DNA of 36,142 nucleotides from a virus: the IMG/VR virus record IMGVR_UViG_3300033153_002286, positions 1 to 36,142 of that record; one strand, 5' to 3'. Below the pieces are notes generated by a model, which saw only the letters and a program-made list of their open reading frames with translations, did not search any database and was not told the origin of the DNA. Below, in pieces: positions 1 through 11,100 of this stretch (position 1 is the first letter of the stretch; the number at the start of each line of letters is the position of its first letter). A program made the position numbers and the translations under genes.

Positions 1-630
1 GAGTTCGATGAGTTCGCCCTAGAGGGTGACCCAATGCTGCACCACCTGCAAGGTGAGCTGCCAGCTAATCCGGGCGAGGAGCGCCAGCTACAGCAAGTAG
101 TCAAAGGTGCCACGGACTTCATGTTCGGTGACAAGATGCACACGGTAATTCGTCAACTCAGGGGCGGGGCAGCGAGTGACGAGGGTGATCCAAAGAACGA
201 CGGTGAGCTGTACATTAAGGTATCAACAACAGCGTATGCCATACTAAAGAGAGAGCACGATAGGATGGCAGAGGCTGGAGAGAAGCCTGAACCATCTGTG
301 TTCTTTGCTGAGACAGGTGCCGTGCCAATAATAGTGGATGCCCTGTGGGACTTAAGCAGACAGCTAAAGCTGCCCGGTGCTGAGGATCAAGACCAGTACG
401 CAGGTGCTGTAATTAATGTAATGAAGATGGCCGGTGAGCACATAGCAGAATCAGGGGACGAAGACGCTATCGCAGAGGCGGAAGACTTAGCTACTACCAT
501 GGCACTCACACGTGAGGACGGCTCTATGGTAGAGGAGCTAGGCGTAGGCCCTAGAGTAGAGCAAGAGCAATTCAAGCGTAAAGAATTAGCCGGCGGTATT
601 AGTGCGGCACTATTAGGGAGCACAGTATAA
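1..630 (+). CDS. Late phage protein, 5'-truncated by the window edge, function unknown
   Basis: The reading frame is open from base 1 and ends with TAA at 628-630. The visible part is about 209 residues, acidic and mostly helical in character, with no signal peptide or membrane segment. An ATG at 34 preceded by GAGGG could also be a start, but the frame continues upstream, so I treat the gene as partial. It overlaps the next gene by one base (TAATG), is on the same strand as the giant virion protein, and so probably belongs to the late structural or ejection-protein operon. I do not recognise a domain; an internal virion protein is possible from position only. Confidence 0.6.
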   Translation, partial: EFDEFALEGDPMLHHLQGELPANPGEERQLQQVVKGATDFMFGDKMHTVIRQLRGGAASDEGDPKNDGELYIKVSTTAYAILKREHDRMAEAGEKPEPSVFFAETGAVPIIVDALWDLSRQLKLPGAEDQDQYAGAVINVMKMAGEHIAESGDEDAIAEAEDLATTMALTREDGSMVEELGVGPRVEQEQFKRKELAGGISAALLGSTV

Positions 631-2111
631 TGAGTGGGTTCGGTGACTTTCTTGTAGGCGCAGTGCAAGGTGGTACAGCTGGCGTAGAGCAGCGTGTACA
701 GGATGACCTTAAGCAACAGCGGCTAATGAGCATTGAAGAGTACAGACTAGAGCGCAAGGCACACTGGGACGCTATCACTAGGGCGCAAGCTTTCAAAGAA
801 GAGACCGATCCAGTACGTCGGGGCATACTTAAATCCCTAGCTGACGAGGACGCTGAAGATGCAGCGGCCCGCACGGGGCTGCCCGAGGCCCGTAAATCTG
901 TGGCGCGTAAGCGCGAAGACGCGGCATTATTAGCCGGAGAAGAAGCCGGTGCTAGGGAAGAGGCAGAGATTAAAGCGCAGATACGCACCGCTAGTGCTGT
1001 TCAAGATAAAGAGCTAGCCCTTACATGGGGGCGGCTTGTTGCCGGCGCAGAGAACATGGATGCTCTCGGAATAGAACGTACTAATGATAACATTACGGCG
1101 TTGTTCAATGGCGTTCATAAAACTAAGCTGCCAACATCTGAGAACACGGCGGTAGCAACAGCAGCTAACAAGAGGTACCTAGCTCCCCAGATTGAGCGGG
1201 CAGTTAGCTCAGCTGGCGGGCTATACGGAGCGGCAATAACTCGCGCAGCTGAGGATGTCATTGGGTTTATACCAGACAAGCTCAGAGCTACTAAAGATGC
1301 TACTAATACTATTAAAGCAGATTTGCTGTCTGAATTAAACCTGTACTCCGTGGCGGTTACTTCTGAAGATAAGACTACTAATGCTGCCCGGCACTACGAC
1401 AACGTAATGAAAGGGCTTACCAAAGCTGCTAAGCTTATGGGCCCAGACGAGGAAGGTCGCGCCGCGATAGTTGGTTTCAGCACTAATGTGCGCAGAGCAC
1501 ACGAAGAGTTAATTGAACTCCAAAGAGAACTCAACGTAAATCCTGCCATACAATATGTAGGTGTGCAAGACGCGTACGATAGGTTTAGTCTGTATAACTC
1601 TGGTGATAAGTCTAACGGCTTTGTAATATTTAACATGCCGGGTATAAGAGCAGCTAGAACTGCTAACATGGGGGACGCAGAGCGTAACGGAATATTATCG
1701 CTCGACGAATCGTACGGTGCAGAAGGTGCCCCACCCCCACCCAAGCAGGCTGTCGCTGAGCCAGCAGAGGCTGTAGAAGCTACTACTACTACTACTACTC
1801 CCCCGGCATCTACAACTCCGGGCCTAGTGGCCCCGACGGAGGAAAAACCGACAGTACTAGTGCAGATGGAGGCGGAGTTAACTGGGTATTATACGCCAAT
1901 GTTACTTACAGCCCTGCAACAGGATAAAGAAAAGGAAGCAGGGAAAGCAGAGGACATATTAAAGGTGGCTAAGGAACACCTTAAGGGTGTCATAGTAGAA
2001 TCAACTAAAGCTCAAGGCGGCATCGTACCTGATGACGACGCCCAGCGCATGGTAGACGCTATATGGGAGAGGATTATGAACGAACTAAAGGCAAACGCTA
2101 ATGGCTATTGA
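630..2111 (+). CDS. Late phage protein, probable internal virion or structural protein, unknown
   Basis: A 493-residue protein with ATG at 630 preceded by AGGGAG about 10 bases upstream; the start overlaps the previous stop by one base. Residues 1-130 are highly charged and Ala/Glu/Arg-rich, likely helical or coiled coil. A Pro/Thr-rich linker at about residues 365-405 holds a run of six threonines encoded by an ACT repeat (1782-1799). The C-terminal 90 residues are again helical and charged. The gene overlaps the start of the 3088-aa protein by 11 bases, so the two are translationally linked. By analogy with T7 gp14-gp16, medium-sized proteins ahead of a giant ejection protein are often internal virion proteins; no motif proves this here. 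Confidence 0.6.
   Translation: MSGFGDFLVGAVQGGTAGVEQRVQDDLKQQRLMSIEEYRLERKAHWDAITRAQAFKEETDPVRRGILKSLADEDAEDAAARTGLPEARKSVARKREDAALLAGEEAGAREEAEIKAQIRTASAVQDKELALTWGRLVAGAENMDALGIERTNDNITALFNGVHKTKLPTSENTAVATAANKRYLAPQIERAVSSAGGLYGAAITRAAEDVIGFIPDKLRATKDATNTIKADLLSELNLYSVAVTSEDKTTNAARHYDNVMKGLTKAAKLMGPDEEGRAAIVGFSTNVRRAHEELIELQRELNVNPAIQYVGVQDAYDRFSLYNSGDKSNGFVIFNMPGIRAARTANMGDAERNGILSLDESYGAEGAPPPPKQAVAEPAEAVEATTTTTTPPASTTPGLVAPTEEKPTVLVQMEAELTGYYTPMLLTALQQDKEKEAGKAEDILKVAKEHLKGVIVESTKAQGGIVPDDDAQRMVDAIWERIMNELKANANGY
1782..1799 (+). repeat. ACT trinucleotide run encoding a poly-Thr linker
   Basis: Six tandem ACT triplets lie in frame inside the 493-aa late protein and encode consecutive threonines in a Pro/Thr-rich linker. 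Such runs are prone to length change by slippage. Confidence 0.8.
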
Positions 2112-5100
2112 TTTTCTTGACGGGCTGTTAGGCCCATCAGAGCAAGGCATTACAGAAGATGAACAGTATTTAGAAGAGCTTATGGCTAGTCTAAAGGCTG
2201 CACAGCCAGTAGCAGAAGTGGAGGAGGAGGCTCCACCTGAAGAGAAGCGTTCATTTACTGAGGGCTTGAAGGCCTTTGGAGAAGGTATTACAGAGGTACC
2301 TGCTAGGCTGGAGGCTTCTAATCTAGAGCGCCAAGGCGCTAGTAAATACCACCGTGGTGTACTAGACCTACAAGAGTTGGCCAAGAACGCTACTGCTATA
2401 GTTCCGTTCTTAGATACCGATGGTAACCTCACTGATGAGGGACGTAATCGTTTCAATTTAATAGGCGGTACTAATGACGAGTTCCAAACTCGTGTGCCGG
2501 TTGAGAGTTTCCGTAAGCTAGGAGACTCCCTTAAGTCCGGCTCGACAATGCGTGATGCAGTAGCTGGGCAGATCGATACTATACAGACAGCGCTAAGTGC
2601 AGCGCAGAACCTGCTGTTACGTGGAGAGTTTACACGTCCGGGGCAGAGTGTCTATGCCAAGGCCCTGTTCGATGAGCAAGGAGAGTTCACGAGTGAGGAA
2701 GCTCGTGACTTTATGCTCAGTCCAGAGGCTAGTGTAGATGTACTAGCTGACAGCTTACACTCAACTATGCTAGTGCTAGGCGCGGCAGTAGCAGGTGGTG
2801 CGGCTGGGTCTTTGTTCGGGCCGGGCGGTGCTACGTTTGGGGCTATGCAAGCTGCTGGATTTGCATCGTACACAATGGAAAAGAAACGAGCGTTCCTAGA
2901 CGGTATGCTCAAGGCAGACGTAGATGTATTCAACGCTGAGGCTGTGCTTGATTTTATAGGCCACAACCCCGACAAGCTAGCTAAGATCATAGGGGACTCC
3001 GAGTTAGAGGGCATAAGCGTAGGCGTACCAGACGCTATAGCAGTGGGCATAGGTGGGCTAGGTACTACCAAAGCCCTAGAGATAGCCGCTACCCCTGCGA
3101 AGAAAGGGCTAGTGGCCTTGGTTGTTAAAGCCGCTAAAGTGGCTGGACTAGTGGCTACAGAGCCCTTGGTACAAGGCTTCCTAGGCGCTACGGGCGCCGG
3201 GCTAGCTAAGGTGACTACAGGTCAAAAGATAAACAAAGCTGAGCTGTTAGTAGAGGGCTGGGCAGAGATGCTGGCGTTCCCCGGCGAGGCTACTGTAGGT
3301 ACAGCAGCTCGTAGGATGGACGCGTACAACAAGCGTAAGCAGGAAGCAGAGCTAGATGAGCTAGAAGACTTACTGCACACGTCCCTGCGTACAGAGGCTA
3401 GTGACGCTAAGGGCCTAGTTACCACGGCTACTGCACAGGCAGAAGCTAGCTCTGTAGTTAATGAGGACACAGAAGAAATACAAAAATCGATAGAAGAAGA
3501 TGGGGACGCGTTCTTTGATGACTCCGACAACCCTGAGTACGTAGCCCCGGAAGACTTAGAAGGGGACACGATCACAGAGAAGATGCAGGTTGCTATGAGC
3601 ACTGCACGTTCCAAGCGTCTGGCTAAAGAGAAAGCTAAGAAGGAACAGGCCGATACTAAGGAGGCACTTAAGACAGAGACGGCTAAGCTTACAGCTGATG
3701 ATGACCCAGCTGATGCCCGGAAGAAAGAATTGCAAGCAGCGTTCCAAGAGGGACGTGACATAACAGCAGCCCAAGAGACAGCTGATACACTAGTTGCTCA
3801 GCAAGCACAAGATCGTCGTAGAGATGAATTGCGTGCCGAGTTTGCTAAGGGCAGAGAGAACATAGCGGCTGCCGCTGAGCGGCTGCCTGAACCTGTCACT
3901 ACACCGGAGTCCCTTGAAAGCTTAGCGGACATAGAGAAAGGTCTAGGCACAGGTAAGAAACAAGCACCTAAGCCCCTTGCTAAAGTACCCCCGTCTACAG
4001 TAGACACTACTGCTATGAAGGGTGTGCCTAGGATAGAGGAGCTACCTGAGCCCTTGATCCCTGAGAAGTTGAAGAGCGAGTTTACTGCTGCGGAGATTCA
4101 GGAAGCTACAGATGTGATGATGTCTCTAGATTTGTCTGTCGAGCAGGTATCTGCACTGGCTAAGCAGGCCGGGTTCGAGATAACCTTATCCGAGCAGGGC
4201 ATACCTGAGGTAACAGAGGAAGAGCTCTCACGCCTAGCGGAAGCCACGTTAATAACCGCACGCGAACTAACTGCGAAGGCGCCTACAGCTAAGCCAGAGA
4301 CTACTACCTCTAAGCAGGCCGCTGCTGATAAGGCAGCACGTCTAGCCGCCTTGCGTACGTCCATGGAACAGCAGGAAGGTGAGGGCATAGTACAGGACAC
4401 GCTCACTGACACACTACTGCAAGACATAGACTATAAACAAGAGTTAAAAGACGCTACCTTAGAGGGTACGGGTGGTCGCTACAGAAGGGAAGCTTCCAAG
4501 AAACTATCAGCGTCTATGACAGCCGAGTCTATAGAGCGTAGCATAGCTAATAAAGAAGACTTGGGTAAGAAGCGCAAGCTGATCCTTACCAGTTTAAATG
4601 CGACTCTAAGGGGCCGTAAAGACTTTACCCATAAGATTAACGGGGGTAACAGACTAGGTATTCAGTGGCAGTTTGAGGAGGTCTTAGAGGACGGCACGTT
4701 CATACTGGTTAAGCGCTCTCTTAATGATGACGGCACTAATGGTAAGCGCGGTGCAGTGTTCGCGGTTAACTTCGACACACAGACTTATCCCAAGCTACGT
4801 AACGAAGGAGGTAGTGCAGATAGCAACACTGACCTACGTACACTAGCAGCTAAACCATCAGCACTGTTCCCCACACTACAAGCAGCCTATAAAGACCTGC
4901 TTAGGAACAGCCCCAACCTGTTCAACAGCAACACCGTTATACGGGAGCTAGGCCCTGCACGTAACTTGCAGAGGTCAGTGAACAAGGCGGTAGATGACGC
5001 GTGGATAACTGTAGAGCAGGTAGCTAGGCAAGAGGTAGCAGTAGACAATGCGCTTGGGTTACTGAACACCCAAGAGGGAACACTACGTAAGCACAGGCGT

Positions 5101-8100
5101 AAGCCCGGTAACTACTCGAACGCAGAAAAGCTTAAAGCTCGCGCTGACTACATAAGGATACGACAAGATTGGACTAGTGCTGAGGCACTACTAGAGTATA
5201 GGCGCGACACTATGGTTACGCCTGAACAAGCAGAACAAGATATGCTTAACGCCCAAGCCGATAAACTTGAGATGTTTGAGCGTGGGTACGGCAACGCTCG
5301 TGGTGAGCCGGGTACCTTGACAGATGTGTCTGCCTTTATCCCCTCCATATCTGCTGATACAGATGCGGACGTGAAGACGTTCATGACTGAGGAAGAGAAA
5401 GAAGGTATAGTTAGCCAACGGTTTGACAGGGCTACTGCTGTACAGATACTACCTGACGGTAGCACTAGGGTACTAGAGCTAAAGGTTGGGGAGAAGGACA
5501 ACGCGTACCGTGTGTTTGTTACAGGCATGTCCGATGGTAAACTCAGTGCACCTATATCCATAGGCCTGTCCAAGTTTAAAGGCAGTGCCGCAGGCGCTAA
5601 ACGAGTAGCGCTTAAGCTAGCCTTAGATAAGACTGCTGCTACAGACGCTAAGTCGGAAGCAGGTAAGCAGGGCAAAGAAGACCAAGCAGTTATAAATAAG
5701 TACTTAGCCTCTACTAAACCGGGCGGCAACAAAGCCAACCGACAAGGTAAGTTTGCGGCTACTGATTTACGTCGCAGAGCAGCCCTTATTGACCAGAGCC
5801 AAGAGCTGTCCAACACTATATTCTTATTGGACAATGTTGGTGTTGATGAAGCAAGCACCGAGAATCCTACAGAAGTCCAGTTACCTGAACGTAGCGCAGA
5901 TGCCCTGAACTTAGAGGGCACTGGAGAGCGTACTGTACAAGACCTCGCTACAGACGAGGAGATAACTAGGATAGCTACGCTTACTGACAACGCTAGGATA
6001 AGTGAGAGGGCAGGTGTTGTCGCCGCTATGCAAGTGATAGATGAGCAGTTACTTGAGTTTGATACCCTCCGTTCACACGGAGAGGATACGTTAGCCGGGC
6101 AGGTCGAGACAGCTCCGGGCCGTGTAGACGAGAAGACAGGCAAGCGGACACTACCGGCAAAGAGTAAGGACTTTGGCCCCACTAGTATGTTCGAGCATAA
6201 CTACCCAGAGGCAGCACGTCACCTTAGAGAGGTGGAGGCCACTGAAGCACGGCTGTTACGTGAGGTAGAGAAGGCCGGCGAGACTGATGCTAGGAAAGAG
6301 ACTTTGCGGTTGATTTCTGATAAGATATTTGCAGACGTACGTGACCCCAACCCTGACGTAGCTAGTGCTGGTCGAGACGCCCTTGGTAGGTGGTCACACA
6401 TAGAACTACAAACCATGTACACCCGTCCCCAGCTATTAGAATTAGCTAAGACTATTAAGGCTAAGCGTACTGGTAACAAGGATGTGATAGCCTCCAACAT
6501 AGTAGACAAGTTAGCGGAGCAACCTGCTAATCCAGAGAGTGCCCCAGTGCACGAGCAGATGGCGGCTATACTAGAGAGGCAAGGATTTAACCCACAAGCT
6601 GTTACTACACGAGAAGGCAGGGCCATACTCAATATAGGGTATATAAAAGCCATGCGTGATAACTTAGCTGCTAAAGGCTTTAGCGAGGCGTACATTAATG
6701 TAGCTGTGCGTAACATAACGGCGGGTACAGGCACAGAGCAGGCAGCCAGAGCACAGGCGTTCATTAATTCTAAGCTGCTAGATCCTGTCACTATAGATGC
6801 TTTCAGGTTATCCCTCAAAGAGTCTATGGAGATGCAAGCCACGCTTAAAGCCAGCGCTGATCTTACTACTAAGCTTGGTGTACTAGTTGATTACTTTGGT
6901 ACGAACGCAGAAGGCCTTACCGAGAAGGACTTGATGGGAGGGCTGAAGACTGTAACCGGCACTGAGTTTGCCAAGACCCCTGACTACATAGCTAACCCCA
7001 CTACACTTGAGACTGAGCTAGCGGAAGAGGTTGGCCGCGATAATCTACGTGCTGAGATAGAGGGACTGCAAGCAGAGGACGCTAGGACAGACAGGCCTAC
7101 CGAGACACTGTCGTTAGAGGGGCCGGGACGGCCTCTGTTCGGCGCCACTAATAAGTTAGTTACACAGGAGGACTTAGCCGAGGCAGTACAGCAACTGCAA
7201 GGTAAGTTCCGCTCAATAGGCATAGCAGAGGGAGACACTACCGCTCTGCTTAAGATCGCCGCCTTCGTAGTAGAGGGAGGTGCACGTACGTTTGCTGAGT
7301 TCAGTACGCAGATGGTAAAAAGGGTAGGGGAAAAGGTAACTCCCCGCCTGAACGACCTGTGGGATTCCGTCACATCAACGGCTAATCCCGCCGACGATCC
7401 ACGTTTTACTACTGATCTTATACGGGTCATGCCCCCTAAGATAGACCCAGTAGCAGTCATACCGGGCCACAGGCCCAGTGCTAAAGCTCTTGCTGCTATT
7501 GAGGCTAAGCTACGGGGCGAGAACCCTGTTGATGCACTAGTGTACGCTAACCAGAACCAAGCTCTTAACGAGCTGGCTAATGGCTTATCCGAAGAGTACC
7601 TGCTACCTACAATTAGAGGAGCTACTCCTGCACTAAGCAAAATGGTAGATGGTATTGTGTACGGCTCTCGTTACATGACGCAGTCCACAGGCGTACTGCC
7701 CCCGATTATGCGGGATGCGGCCATGTACCTTAAAGGTGCACGTGACCGTACTAACGCTAACGTGGTGTACATGGGCTTGTTCCCGATCAAGCTGCGCAGT
7801 ATACTTAATGAGGTAGGCGTAAAGCTAGGTAGCCATGAGCATTTGCAGATAAATAAAGCTATCACTGAGTACATCAGTGGTGGTATGCGTGAGTCTAGCA
7901 TACGTAAAGACTTTGGGGTAACCATCCCTATGGAGGCTAAGGCCTTGATAGCGCACTTCGTCCCCCACAAGGGGGCACTATCTGCTATGGCAGCACTCAT
8001 AGATGCAGTTCCTCACAAAACTCAGGTAGCTATAGACAAGTCTGGAGACATGTGGTTAAACAAGTCGTTCCAATCCTCCCCGTTCATAGGGCAATTAACC

Positions 8101-11100
8101 GCTGCGTACCTTCCTAACCAGAAGGCCATGGATAAGATAGCAGTTCTTGGGAAAGATAAGCCAGCGCTTGTGACTGGCATGATGAAGGCTGCACATGATT
8201 ACTACACCTTGCCAGCAGAGGCTGAGGGGTTCATGTCTATACCTGAGCACCAGTTACGTCGCCTGATAGGTGGCACTAATGCCCTATATAAAGCCGACAA
8301 GAACGGTAGGGGTAGTTTCATATTAGACCCACATCCTAAGCTGGATGACGATGGTAATCCTGTCCTTAATAAGGACGGCTCGCCTAAGATGCTCCAGACA
8401 ACCTTAAAGAAAGCGACCCACGCACAGCTAGTAGAGTTTATACTTAAGCGTCAGCCTGATACCGCACAGATAGACAATTTTATAAGGGACATGATCAACT
8501 CTATTACGGAGCCTAAGGTCGGTACGACTATGGGGGCCAGCGCTAAAGGCTCTGACCAATCCATACTTAAGCCTAAGCGGTTAATGCAGTCGCAGTCTGC
8601 GCAGATCAAGAGTATGATACGTGATCTTCAGCAAGCTCCCAATATAGATCAAGACATAGTCAAGGCCCTCAAAGAACAGCAAGAGGACTTCTCTACCTAT
8701 AGCCGTGCCGAATTTGTAGCAGAGCTGAGTGCTATGGATGCTGACATGGCTGCGGCATTAGATCGCTCCGAGTTAGAGTTTGCCATGACGGATGTTATCC
8801 GCGAGGCGTTGCACGAAATTACCGATCCGGGCGCATTGATGGTCAACAGCGTAGCCAAGATTGCCGGGACTATAGAGCTGTCAAAGGCCCTGACTGCAAT
8901 AGTGGAGATGGGAATAAATAGCGGGGAGCTAGCGGTAGGTAGCACAGACATTATTGCTGGCAAGCACACAGCTAAGCTAGGCATACTACGCGGCAAGCGA
9001 TTAGTAGCAGGGCTAGCTGACACGCAGTACAGAGACCCTAGGGGGGAAGTACACAAAGTAATAGAAGATGGCAGGCCTACAATAGCAGGCACTCCAGCCA
9101 CCATCAACGGGCTGCACGACCTGATAGGAGCGCACGCCGCCTTGGAGACCAACCTGTTCATGAAAACTATGTACGGAGCAGCGGCGTACACTAAGTACGA
9201 TAAGATTATACTTAGCTTTACCGCCCACCCCCGTAATGCCGTGTCCTCTACAGAGATAGCGTGGGGGCGAGGTGTCTTTGGTACGTATCTTAACCCGCTT
9301 GTCCACGCGTACACTAATCCCGGCGCATTTCTAATGGGGTCTAGGCTTGCTCTTACAGAGCTACAGCAAACGTTAGGGGAGAAGCAGGCAACTACTGCTG
9401 CTAACCGCTTATTAAGCGACGAGTACCTAGGTAACTTAGCAGTAGCTGCGGCAGGCAGAGGCATTACGCACGACTCTATTCACACAGGTACTGTTATTGA
9501 TTTGTTCTCCCATCTACAGACACTTAGCCCGGATGAGTGGGGTATGGTCATGTCTAACCAGACATCGCTTATACGTGCGCGAGACGGGCGTCTTGTACTT
9601 GCCTCTTCTAAGGCAGGGCAAGCAATATCTATGGCTGCGTCTGGTGTGACTACGACAGCGGAGACCATGTTCCGTTTAGAAGATGAGGCCATTAAAATTG
9701 TAGCCTTTCTACAGCGCACGGGACAGTTCCTTATAATACAGCACCCCGGCACTAGGCAAGAGAGCATGGCCTATGCTAATAAATTAGTCAGGGGATGGCT
9801 GAGCATGGCCGGGCGTAAAGCCATGAGTGTTAACGAGTTAGCGGAGGTGGAATTATCCATGGACATGGCGGCTGTTAATGTAATAGCCACGTTCCCAACG
9901 TTCTCTCAAGCACCGCAAGGCATAAAGGCACTGGGCCGGGCCCCGTACATATCCGCCTTTCCTACATTTAATGCAGAGATGGTACGTAACTCGTACAATC
10001 ATTTCATGTTTTCACAAAGATTAATTAGGGGGCAGTTGCCACTGGGAGTACAGCTAGAGGGCAAGGCTAAGGAGAGGGCAAGTAAACTAGGGTGGGGGCT
10101 TATGTCTCAAGGGTTCTTGGTAATAGCAGGGCAGATGCTAGGCTTAGCTATGATGAACCTAGTGTCCATGCGGGCTGGCAGAGACCCACAAGATGATGAT
10201 GAGTCAGCCTCTAAATTACTGGCTGAAGCTATAGTTAAGCACAGGTACGCACGTGATGCGTACGAGTTTAAGAACGTGTTTCCGGGGTGGTATCAGAACT
10301 CCAACATAATGTTAGTGCCGGGCACTCTTGATGTAGTTAACCACACTAGTAACTATATCCCTACAGGATTTACTATGTCAGAGGGGGCAGTACTAGAGGC
10401 TGGGTATACGCTGTGGAACGACGCTGCTCGCATCATGGGCAATGACGACCTACGAGAGCACTTCAAAGACAAGATGATGTACCAGTTAGGGGCCGCGTTC
10501 ATGCAAGCTATGGGTGGCTTGTGGTTTAATGAAGAGGTGCTGATCAGTGATTTTACAGATAACCTACTGGCCCGTACGGGACACTCTAGCGAGAACATAG
10601 ATAGTGTATATCGCTCGTTCCGTAACGACACTAATCAATGGATACGTTCCGCACTTACCCCGAACGATAATCCTTGGGCAGAGCAGACAGGTGAGCAAGG
10701 CTCTGAGATACCAAGGCAAATAGGTGCTCTTATTACAGCTGTAGCTGGTGGGCTACCCCCTAACACCGCTGTGTCTCAAGTAATAAAGGCCGGGCAATCT
10801 ATAAAGAGCTCAGCAGAAATGGCCGAAAACCCCGCTACGTTTGTGGCCGATGTACTCACTAACACAGCCGCTATAACAGGTGGCGTTAAATACATCGAGT
10901 TTAATTTCATGAGCGATTACGAAAAGAAACTCAGGTTCCAGCACGCTCCGTCAATGATGACTGCCACGGACACTATGCTTAACTCACTGTTCGACCCATC
11001 GTGGCGACTAGAGGGTACAGAGGAACAACAGTTCGCTGAGTTCAAAGAGATGTTTGATTTGCAAGAGGGCTTTAGGCGCAACGCCTTTAACAATATACAT

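Noticed and set aside
5148-6182. Long open frame (about 344 codons) on the - strand inside the giant gene
   Set aside because: It is antisense to a clear 3088-codon gene, Ser/Leu/Ala-rich as expected for a shadow, with no ribosome site or domain; similar shadows at 6984-7640 and 8697-9464 were also left out.
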